Shown piece after piece: positions 1 through 5,595 of a stretch of 6,162 nt of DNA (its first letter is position 1; each line of letters begins with the position of its first letter). The position numbers and the translations under genes are program-made. This DNA is from Bacteroidales bacterium (GTDB lineage: Bacteria; Bacteroidota; Bacteroidia; Bacteroidales; Muribaculaceae), in contig JAAVGQ010000117.1 of NCBI GenBank assembly GCA_014800105.1, forward strand, positions 1 to 6,162, in the 5' to 3' direction. The notes beneath the pieces were generated by a model that made no database searches, was not told where the DNA came from, and worked only from the letters and a program-made list of their open reading frames with translations.

Positions 1-319
1 AGAGGATGAGCTGGCCTTTCTTGTCCTCCTGATTTTCGATGAACACTTCAACTACGTCACCAACCTTGAGATCGGGGTTGTAGCGGAATTCGTTCATGGG
101 GATGATACCGTCGCTCTTGTAGCCGATGTTAACCACTGCTTCGCGCTTGTTGAGAGCGATGATGGTACCTTCGATTACGTCCTTGTCCTTGACGGTGTTG
201 AGAGACTCATCATAAGTCTTGGTGAGTTCCTCACGGGTTTTCTCGCCCTGAGATTCGCCCTTTTCGTAGGCATCCCAGTCAAAATCGGCGATGGGGGAAG
301 TTTTTACTTCTTCAGTCAT
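1..319 (-). CDS. rpsA: 30S ribosomal protein S1, N-terminal part (cut by window edge)
   Basis: Ribosomal protein S1 binds mRNA on the small ribosomal subunit and helps load it for translation. The reading frame starts at an ATG at 319 (MTEEVKTSPIADFDWDAYEK) and stays open to base 1, giving 106 codons of a protein normally near 600 residues. After an acidic N-terminal region, the first S1/OB-fold repeat begins at about residue 48 (VIEGTIIALNKREAVVNIG, then KSDGIIPMNEF and VGDVVEVFIE), which is the usual S1 repeat pattern. The start is preceded by an A/U-rich leader with no Shine-Dalgarno sequence, as is common for Bacteroidota and for rpsA. It has its own promoter at 383-414 and so looks transcribed separately from araJ upstream. 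Identification is from recognised family sequence; the other repeats lie outside the window. Confidence 0.93.
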   Translation of the reverse strand, partial: MTEEVKTSPIADFDWDAYEKGESQGEKTREELTKTYDESLNTVKDKDVIEGTIIALNKREAVVNIGYKSDGIIPMNEFRYNPDLKVGDVVEVFIENQEDKKGQLIL

Positions 320-359
320 TTTAAAAAAGGTTAATAAATAAAGTTAATTATACAATTTG

Positions 360-377
360 CTCAAAGCGTGCTTCGAG
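360..377 (-). promoter_or_regulatory. Hairpin at the 5' end of the rpsA leader
   Basis: In the minus-strand RNA, CUCGAAGC is followed after two bases by GCUUUGAG. These arms can pair over eight positions, one being a G-U wobble, though the innermost pair would probably open to give a four-base loop. The hairpin begins within a few bases of the start site predicted from the -7 element, so it would sit at or near the transcript 5' end. Possible roles are mRNA protection or S1 autoregulation; both are inference. Confidence 0.4.
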
Positions 378-382
378 CGATG

Positions 383-414
383 CAAAGATATGATAAAATT
401 TACAAATCTCCAAA
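383..414 (-). promoter_or_regulatory. Bacteroidota sigma-70 (ABfA type) promoter of rpsA
   Basis: On the minus strand a TTTG (-33 element, 414-411) is followed by exactly 20 bases and then TATCTTTG (-7 element, 390-383). This matches the known Bacteroides consensus TTTG / TAnnTTTG with its usual spacing of about 19-21 bases. The predicted start site is near 377-380, leaving a leader of roughly 60 bases before the rpsA ATG at 319. The leader is A/U-rich, which suits a gene translated without a Shine-Dalgarno sequence. Confidence 0.8.
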
Positions 415-435
415 CGCTAACCCCCTGATTTAATT

Positions 436-530
436 AAAAATCTCCATGCTCTTTTTAGACGCCGTATATGTTTTCGACTACTTGAGGTGGGAGGGACGCT
501 CGTAGCGGCGGTAGAGGATGAAGAGCATGG
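436..530 (-). terminator. Candidate araJ terminator with a long stem that begins inside the gene
   Basis: In the araJ transcript the ten bases CCATGCTCTT (530-521, inside codons 369-373) are perfectly complementary to AAGAGCATGG (453-444). The second arm is followed after AGA by UUUUU (440-436). A second pairing, CGCCG (510-506) with CGGCG (464-460), is nested inside the 67-base loop. The stem followed by a U run, sited just after the araJ stop and before the rpsA promoter, fits an intrinsic terminator. The large loop and the overlap with coding sequence are unusual, so this is a tentative call. Confidence 0.35.
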
Positions 531-1635
531 CGCAACCGACGGCGAGGACGGGGAGGCCGACAAGTGATGTGGTGGTGTAGCTGTTGCCGGCGTGAATCAC
601 AGTGCCACCTATGCGGGCGGCGATCGCATTGCCGGCGTTGTAGGCTATCTGGATGAGGGCTGCGCCGAGCATTTCGCCACCGCGGGCATATCCCACAATG
701 TCACTCTGTAAGGGACTTCCTGAGCCGAATAATGCTGCAGTGCCGAGCATCATGAGAGCGATAGCGGCTCCCTGAATTCCCGCAAAGAAGTAGAACAGTA
801 TCAGCACCGGGATGGCTGCAGTCTGTACCCACGCGCCCACGAGTGCCGGGGCATAACGGTTGGCAAACGCTCCGGCAATCAGGTTGCCCAGGAACATTCC
901 GAGCCCGGCAAGAACCATGAGCCATGTCAGGTCGGCAGCCGGGAAACCTGCAACCTCAGTGAGCTGTGGGTCAATATAGCTGTACCAGCAATAGATGCCA
1001 ATTTGACCGAAAATTACACCACCAAAGATGAGCCACGCGGGCAAGTGGCGCAGGAAGGTGAACTGACCGCGGAATCCCATGTCAGGCAGTTTTTCTACTT
1101 GTGGAACCCATAGTGCGATTAATATAGTGGTGAGGATACCAAAGAAGCTTACAAGCCAGAATGCTACCCTCCAGTCAAGGTTATTACAGATGAATGTTCC
1201 TACCGGAACGCCTGCAAGGGTTGCAACTGTCATGCCTGAAATCATATAGGCAACCGCTCCGGCCTCTTTGCCGGGTTGAGCGAGTTTGCGTGCAACGATT
1301 GCGCCCACGCCAAAGTAGGCTCCATGCGGGAGTCCTGAAATAAGACGCGCAATGCAGAACAGGTTATATCCCGGTGAAAGAGCTGCCATTGCGTTACCTA
1401 TGGCAATGATTGCGCCCAGGAGGAGCATGAGAGTCTTGAGACGCATGCGGCGTGCAAAGAGTAGCGCGGGAGCACCGATGCAAACACCAAGAGCGTAAAA
1501 CGATATGAAATTTCCCGCTTGGGCCACGCTCACGCCCATGTCTTCTCCCATCTTGGTGAGGATTCCCATCATCATGAATTCGGCAATGCCGAGCGCAAAT
1601 GTTCCTACCGCCAGCGCGGTTAATCCTTTATGCAT
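478..1635 (-). CDS. araJ: AraJ-type MFS exporter (DHA1 family)
   Basis: This is a 385-residue inner-membrane transporter of the major facilitator superfamily, DHA1 drug/sugar proton antiporter branch. It closely resembles E. coli AraJ along its length: ALGTF/AEF-type first helix, ISFYALGVCIGAP (residues 44-56), RLISGLPHGAYFGVGAI (97-113), SGMTVATLAGVPVGT (133-147, the antiporter motif C region), FLRHLPAWLIF (194-204) and GGEMLGAALIQIAYNAGNA (319-337). Hydrophobic stretches fit 12 helices, and the length matches the family (about 390). The ATG at 1635 is preceded by AGAAG four bases upstream, a weak Shine-Dalgarno, and begins right at the first helix. AraJ substrates are poorly known; despite the name, E. 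coli AraJ is not needed for arabinose use, so arabinose should not be assumed. The gene stands alone between two long spacers, downstream of an unusual inverted-repeat region. Confidence 0.88.
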   Translation of the reverse strand: MHKGLTALAVGTFALGIAEFMMMGILTKMGEDMGVSVAQAGNFISFYALGVCIGAPALLFARRMRLKTLMLLLGAIIAIGNAMAALSPGYNLFCIARLISGLPHGAYFGVGAIVARKLAQPGKEAGAVAYMISGMTVATLAGVPVGTFICNNLDWRVAFWLVSFFGILTTILIALWVPQVEKLPDMGFRGQFTFLRHLPAWLIFGGVIFGQIGIYCWYSYIDPQLTEVAGFPAADLTWLMVLAGLGMFLGNLIAGAFANRYAPALVGAWVQTAAIPVLILFYFFAGIQGAAIALMMLGTAALFGSGSPLQSDIVGYARGGEMLGAALIQIAYNAGNAIAARIGGTVIHAGNSYTTTSLVGLPVLAVGCAMLFILYRRYERPSHLK

Positions 1636-1657
1636 TTTCTTCTAAATTTAATTGTCC

Positions 1658-1865
1658 TAAGTAAGTGTTCAAAATTAATTTATACTATATATGAGTTGTA
1701 AATTGAGGATAGATTAAAATATGAAGAAGGAGTGAAGCGAGCTTCATGACTGATGAATATTATGATATAGACCAATTTACATTCATAGAGAGTATAAAAG
1801 ATTTCATTAAATTCTTTGTGTTACTTACTTGTCTTTAATATCGTTTAATTTTGAATACTTACTTA
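1658..1865. repeat. 208-base imperfect dyad with 21-base terminal inverted repeats
   Basis: Bases 1658-1678 (starting TAAGTAAGTG, ending AAAATTAA) are repeated in inverted form at 1845-1865 with 20 of 21 positions matching. Continuing inward, 1679-1705 (starts TTTATACT, ends TGTAAATTG) pairs with 1773-1798 (starts CAATTTACA) with about 23 matches and one bulge. The centre, 1706-1772, holds a small perfect hairpin at 1733-1746 (TGAAGC, GA, GCTTCA). Bases 1799-1844 interrupt the right arm and contain a degenerate third copy of the terminal repeat (1807-1830). The region fills most of the 278-base spacer (1636-1913) between the phosphopantetheinyl transferase gene and araJ and holds no minus-strand gene. 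It could be an invertible segment, a MITE-like element or a cluster of regulator sites. No clear target-site duplication and no recombinase gene are visible here. Confidence 0.7.
1670..1702 (-). promoter_or_regulatory. Candidate araJ promoter overlapping the inverted repeat
   Basis: On the minus strand TAATTTTG (1677-1670) matches the Bacteroides -7 consensus TAnnTTTG. Twenty-one bases upstream lies TTTA (1702-1699), a one-mismatch -33 element. The predicted start near 1664 would give a leader of about 28 bases. It is the only exact TAnnTTTG on this strand in the spacer. An alternative uses TTTG at 1673-1670 as the -33 with TAAATTTA (1650-1643) as a poor -7, which would give an almost leaderless mRNA. 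Confidence 0.35.
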
Positions 1866-1913
1866 TTGGTTGTTAAATGTGATTGCCAAGATTGATTAAG
1901 TCAGCAAGGAGGT

Positions 1914-2462
1914 TCAAATGGGTGTGCAGAGTATGGTTGCTGAGGTTGCGGTCAGCTCGATAGTTGTGGTTTTCAGTTTAAATCCTGCAGGTGGAATCAG
2001 TATCTCGGTTTCGTTGAGGGTGTCGGGAAGGTGAATTCCTCCAATTAGTTCGAGTCCCTTGATTCCTGCTGCTTTATATGCGGCTTCTTTCATACACCAT
2101 GCGAGTAGAAGCCCGGGATTGCCTTGATAGACTTCCAGCTCGCGAGTGCTTAGAAATTTGTGTTTTACACGCTCGAGCTGAGGACGCCATGTCTCGGTAT
2201 CGATGCCTATACGGTGGTGGGGATTCAGCGCGATAGCTACTGACTCACGGGAGTGAGAGATGCTTATGTAGCCGTCAAACCCTGGCAGGAACGGGGAACC
2301 ATCAGGGTGGTGGTCAACCTGTGAGGGAAGTCCCAGCCTTTCGAGCAGCGCTTTGACCGTTGCCCGTTCACGAGCATGGGGCTGTGGTTTCGTTTCGGTT
2401 AGTTCAGCCTCAGGCAGTGGTGAGATTGCGATGAGTGTATCGTCGACTTGGAATTTCTTCAT
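1914..2462 (-). CDS. Sfp-type 4'-phosphopantetheinyl transferase
   Basis: This enzyme moves the 4'-phosphopantetheine arm of coenzyme A onto a serine of a carrier protein, turning apo-ACP or a peptide/polyketide carrier into its active form. The 182-residue protein shows the superfamily motifs in order: HHPDGSPFLPG (51-61), YISISHSRESVAIAL (65-79), IGIDTE (85-90, with D88 and E90 as metal ligands) and WCMKEAAYKAAG (122-133, the WxxKEAxxK motif with E126 as third metal ligand). The length is nearer to compact Sfp-superfamily members than to full-length Sfp at about 224 residues. The ATG overlaps the gldD stop (ATGA), and there is no Shine-Dalgarno, so translation is probably coupled to gldD. 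The carrier protein is unknown; no carrier or synthase gene lies nearby, so it may serve fatty acid ACP. It is the last gene of the probable operon. Confidence 0.92.
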   Translation of the reverse strand: MKKFQVDDTLIAISPLPEAELTETKPQPHARERATVKALLERLGLPSQVDHHPDGSPFLPGFDGYISISHSRESVAIALNPHHRIGIDTETWRPQLERVKHKFLSTRELEVYQGNPGLLLAWCMKEAAYKAAGIKGLELIGGIHLPDTLNETEILIPPAGFKLKTTTIELTATSATILCTPI

Positions 2463-3061
2463 AGCTTGGTTGCCATGTAGTTAAGGTCGCGCATTAGCAT
2501 TTCAACTACCGGCTGGATCGAGTCGGGACGAGCAGTAGCCGCTTCATCACAGTTAGCAGCAACCGTGATAATCTTGTCGCCGTGGGCGTGAATCATGAGC
2601 TGTACAGGTGTGGGCGAACCGGTGGGGGTGATAAGCAGGGTGGCAGTGCGACCTTTACCGGTGCGCGAGTTTTCGATGTAGCATTGATTTCCACCGGTAT
2701 TAAGGCTCATGCGCTCAGTGCGGTTTTCCATTACCTCGGCCTCGTTTGATGCGTCAATTTCAGTGATTGTGAGATAGATCGTGGCACGTCCGCCGGGATA
2801 GGAGGCGGTGAGCCAGCTATTTTTTCCTATGGAAACTGTTTCTACCGAGTCAATGGCCTGGTTTATCATTATTATTTCACCTCCTAACATGGTTGGATAG
2901 TATGCCGTGTCAGGAATCTCGAGTCTGAAATAAGCCTCAGGACGTGGAATAGGTACCTCACGGGGAGCCGAGGATGACTGGCAACCGGTCACAATCGCAA
3001 TGATTGCGATTATGAAAGGCATGAGAGTCATGCTGTTAGCTATGCTGCAACGGTTATTCAT
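2459..3061 (-). CDS. gldD: GldD-type lipoprotein
   Basis: A 200-residue envelope lipoprotein resembling GldD, one of the proteins required for gliding in Flavobacterium. An N-terminal hydrophobic segment (about 14-26) ends in a lipobox VTGC with the acylated cysteine at residue 27. The GldD pattern follows: PRPEAYFRLEIPDTAYYP (39-56), SYPGGRATIYLTITEID (87-103) and a C-terminal DSIQPVVEMLMRDLNYMAT (180-198). The middle region, where GldD usually has a GNAAS-like stretch, is replaced by TPTGSPTPVQL (145-155), so the protein is divergent. I kept the ATG at 3061 because it supplies R4 as a positive n-region charge; M11 (3031) and M14 (3022) are possible alternatives, and none has a Shine-Dalgarno. 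It follows gldE by 24 bases and overlaps the next gene by 4. Gut Bacteroidales do not glide, so the role here is probably in the envelope. Confidence 0.85.
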   Translation of the reverse strand: MNNRCSIANSMTLMPFIIAIIAIVTGCQSSSAPREVPIPRPEAYFRLEIPDTAYYPTMLGGEIIMINQAIDSVETVSIGKNSWLTASYPGGRATIYLTITEIDASNEAEVMENRTERMSLNTGGNQCYIENSRTGKGRTATLLITPTGSPTPVQLMIHAHGDKIITVAANCDEAATARPDSIQPVVEMLMRDLNYMATKL

Positions 3062-3085
3062 AGAGCGAGAGACGGGTATATGTTG

Positions 3086-4423
3086 TTACTGAACCTGGAC
3101 GTCAGGCATAACCTTGACGCGAACGCTCGTGATGCGGTGATGTTCAATATCGAGGATGAGAAAACGGCAGCGGCCGTATACGAGAGATTCCTTTTCCTTG
3201 GGGAAGTCACCCTTGATTGACAGGAGCATGCCTGCGAGCGTCTCGCAGTCCTCGATGACGGGTTCATAATCAGCCTCGTCAAGACCGGTAACACGGAAGA
3301 ACTCGTTAAGCAGCGTGCGGCCCTCGAATACGTAGGTGTCGTTGCCGAGTTCCTTGTAAGTCTTTTCTTCTTCGTCATACTCGTCGTTGATATCGCCTAC
3401 AATTTCTTCGAGCACATCTTCAAGGGTTACAACACCCTGGGTGCCACCATACTCGTCAACCACGATGGCAATGTGTTTCTTCAGCTTGCGGAAGTCCTCA
3501 AGCAGGTCATCAATCATGCGCGACTCGGGAACGAAATATGGCTCGCGTATGAGGCTCTGCCACTTGAATGAGTCGCTTTTAACTTCATTTTCATCAGGTC
3601 CCGCAATGTAAGGCAGCAGGTCACGGCTGTAGAGCACACCCTTGATGTTGTCCTGTGTTTCCTCGTAGACCGGGAGGCGTGAGTAGCCGCTGGTGCGAAT
3701 AATGTCGAGGACCTTGTCAAAGTCCCAGCTTATGTCGATGTCGGTAATATCGATGCGTGGTGTCATGATTTCGGCAGCCGTAGTATCACCGAATTTCAGT
3801 ATGCCCTCAAGCATTTCCTTGTTTTCACCTTCAGCTACGTCAGTGATTTCCAGGGCCTGCGAGAGCTCGTCAGTCGAGATGTTTTCCTGGTGCTTGGTCA
3901 CGACCTTGTTGACGATTGATGTACTCCTCACGAGCAGACTTGAGAAGGGCGCGAGCATGTGGGTGAGGAAGCTGACGCCCCCGGTTGACATGCGAGCCCA
4001 GCGCACGTGATTGCTGTTGGCTAAAAGCTTGGGAAGGATTTCACCAAACAGGAGGATGAGGAACGTGAGAATAACCGTCTGGAGTACAAAGCTCCACACG
4101 TCGCCCAAACCACTGAAAACCGGTCCCAGAGCGAAGTTGCACAGAACTACTATAGTTACGTTTACAAGGTTATTGGCAATTAGGATTGTTGCTAAGAGGC
4201 GCTCGGGGCTCGCAAGCAGCTTGCGGATGCTCTCGCTGGAGTCTGATTCCTCCATTTCATCGAGCTCGTCGGGCGTGAGTGAGAAATATGCGATTTCGCT
4301 GCCTGAGACGAAAGCTGATACGAACAAAGCCAGAATGGCTATCGTGAGGCTCACAATCTGGGGCGCTCCAAATTCAATCAGGGAGAGTATAGTTGCAGTG
4401 ACCGGTAAAGGATCAGGTGACAT
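3086..4423 (-). CDS. gldE: GldE, CNNM/CorC-type membrane protein with CBS domains
   Basis: A 445-residue inner-membrane protein of the HlyC/CorC (CNNM, DUF21) family, annotated GldE in Bacteroidota. An N-terminal transmembrane DUF21 domain spans about 20-165, with the family signature SGSEIAYFSLTPDEL (40-54), ANNLVNVTIVVL (83-94) and LLFGEILPKLLA (124-135). A CBS pair follows: EIMTPRIDITDID to SRLPVYEETQDNIKGVLYSRDLL (about 218-270), and HIAIVVDEYGGTQGVVTLEDVLEEIVGDI (about 317-345). The C-terminal CorC_HlyC domain covers about 357-440. Relatives move Mg2+ or other divalent cations and bind nucleotides through CBS domains; transport by GldE itself is not shown. In Flavobacterium, gldE and gldD are neighbours, and excess GldE can partly offset some gldD mutations, so the pairing here is meaningful. 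The ATG at 4423 starts just before the first helix, with no Shine-Dalgarno. Confidence 0.92.
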   Translation of the reverse strand: MSPDPLPVTATILSLIEFGAPQIVSLTIAILALFVSAFVSGSEIAYFSLTPDELDEMEESDSSESIRKLLASPERLLATILIANNLVNVTIVVLCNFALGPVFSGLGDVWSFVLQTVILTFLILLFGEILPKLLANSNHVRWARMSTGGVSFLTHMLAPFSSLLVRSTSIVNKVVTKHQENISTDELSQALEITDVAEGENKEMLEGILKFGDTTAAEIMTPRIDITDIDISWDFDKVLDIIRTSGYSRLPVYEETQDNIKGVLYSRDLLPYIAGPDENEVKSDSFKWQSLIREPYFVPESRMIDDLLEDFRKLKKHIAIVVDEYGGTQGVVTLEDVLEEIVGDINDEYDEEEKTYKELGNDTYVFEGRTLLNEFFRVTGLDEADYEPVIEDCETLAGMLLSIKGDFPKEKESLVYGRCRFLILDIEHHRITSVRVKVMPDVQVQ

Positions 4424-4461
4424 GATTATCTAATTATGTAATAAGTATAAGTAATTAGTGG

Positions 4462-5553
4462 TTAATTATCTTTGGTGAGGTCGAGCACTACATTATCCTT
4501 GCTCTTGTCGAAGTATTGACGGCGCAGGGGGTTGCGATGGCTCTGGAAATGACGCATGCGGTTGCGGAAAATATCGATTGCGGCATAGATAGCTTCACGC
4601 ATCGAAGCCTCTGAAGCTACCCCCTTACCCGCGATGTCATATCCCGTGCCATGATCAGGTGAAGTGCGAACGAATGAGAGCCCTGCGGTGAAATTCACGC
4701 CGTTATCCATCGCGAGCGTCTTGAAAGGTGCGAGTCCCTGGTCGTGGTACATGGCGAGAACGCCATCAAAAGCACGGTACTGTTCGGCACCGAAGAAGCC
4801 GTCGGCAGCGTATGGACCAAAGCAGTTAATGCCTTCCTTCTGAGCCTTCTGGATGGCGGGGATGATCACTTCTTCCTCCTCTTTTCCTATAACGCCACCG
4901 TCACCGGCGTGGGGATTGAGTGCGAGCACCGCTATGCGGGGGTGACTCAAGCCAAAGTCCTTTTCGAGAGACTCGTAGAATATCTTGAGTTTTGAGCAGA
5001 TGCAGTCAACCGTGATGGCCTGAGCAATTTCAGCTATAGGCAAGTGGGTGGTGACGAGGGCGATGCGCAGGCGGTCATTGAAGAGAATCATCAAAGCCTC
5101 GACATCCCGGCTACCGCTGCAATGCTGGAGGTATTCAGTGTGACCAGGGAAATGGAAATCGGCACTCTGGATATTATGCTTGTTGATGGGGGCAGTCACG
5201 AGAACGTCAATTTCCCCCTTCTTGAGGTCGGCCACCGCTCTTTCAAGTGCAATGAAAGCAGCCTCACCGGCCTGGGGGGTAGAAGTTCCGGGCTTGAGAG
5301 CGGGGCTTTCATCCATTACATTAATAATATTATTGGCATCCTCGCGTGCATCTGACGGGTTGTCAATGACGTTGAACGGCACGGCGGGGATATCTTCCAT
5401 CTTTCCGTAAGCCTCAGCTATCGTGGATTGTCCATATATAATGGGCGTGCAAAGCTCAAGGATGCGATTGTCCTCGAGTGCCTTGAGGATAACCTCGTAG
5501 CCAACGCCGTTCATGTCGCCGTGGGTAATTCCCACTTTTATTTTTTTGCTCAT
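4462..5553 (-). CDS. pdxA: 4-hydroxythreonine-4-phosphate dehydrogenase
   Basis: PdxA oxidises 4-phosphohydroxy-L-threonine with NAD+ in the DXP-dependent route to pyridoxal 5'-phosphate; its product condenses with deoxyxylulose phosphate through PdxJ. The 363-residue protein has the N-terminal ITHGDMNGVGYEVILKAL (9-26), the substrate-binding FPGHTEYL (135-142, H138 and T139), and three metal-binding histidines in TTHLP (H170), LNPHAGDGG (H215) and MYHDQGLAPFK (H270). The C-terminal SPDHGTGYDIAGKG motif is at 298-311. All residues expected for activity are present. Length is slightly above the E. coli enzyme (329) because of internal and C-terminal extensions, including a basic HRNPLRRQYFDK tail. 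The ATG at 5553 is followed by a run of seven A residues (codons 3-5). It sits 42 bases after the AUR1-like gene and 38 bases before gldE on the same strand, so it is probably co-transcribed. Confidence 0.95.
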   Translation of the reverse strand: MSKKIKVGITHGDMNGVGYEVILKALEDNRILELCTPIIYGQSTIAEAYGKMEDIPAVPFNVIDNPSDAREDANNIINVMDESPALKPGTSTPQAGEAAFIALERAVADLKKGEIDVLVTAPINKHNIQSADFHFPGHTEYLQHCSGSRDVEALMILFNDRLRIALVTTHLPIAEIAQAITVDCICSKLKIFYESLEKDFGLSHPRIAVLALNPHAGDGGVIGKEEEEVIIPAIQKAQKEGINCFGPYAADGFFGAEQYRAFDGVLAMYHDQGLAPFKTLAMDNGVNFTAGLSFVRTSPDHGTGYDIAGKGVASEASMREAIYAAIDIFRNRMRHFQSHRNPLRRQYFDKSKDNVVLDLTKDN

Positions 5554-5595
5554 TTAGAGTTAATTTAAGGTTGTGAGGCAGTCGCCGCGTGGTGA

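Noticed and set aside
701..925. Minus-strand open frame inside araJ in another frame
   Set aside because: Low-complexity, Cys- and Arg-rich translation in a shifted frame within a clear MFS gene.
3058..3378. Minus-strand 106-codon frame overlapping the 3' end of gldE
   Set aside because: It is gldE sequence read in another frame, and gldE here encodes the conserved CorC_HlyC domain.
3514..3720. Minus-strand 68-codon frame inside gldE
   Set aside because: It is a shifted-frame shadow of the CBS-domain coding region.
3387..4433. Long plus-strand open frames opposite gldE (3387-3611, 3693-4010 and 4011-4433, all in one frame)
   Set aside because: They lie antisense to a well-conserved gldE. 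The translations are serine- and arginine-rich with no known motif, and the openness is explained by gldE codon bias.
4430..4458. Inverted repeat CTAATTA...TAATTAG between pdxA and gldE
   Set aside because: Seven A/T-rich pairs around a 15-base loop with no U run; too weak to call a terminator, and expected by chance in AT-rich spacers.
4744..5410. Plus-strand open frames opposite pdxA (4744-4995, 5044-5355, 5180-5410)
   Set aside because: All overlap pdxA, whose catalytic motifs are intact. No promoter and no family resemblance support them.
5536..5549. Run of seven A residues near the start of pdxA as a frameshift site
   Set aside because: The frame is intact and the run is explained by lysine codons of a normal PdxA N-terminus; nothing suggests programmed slippage.
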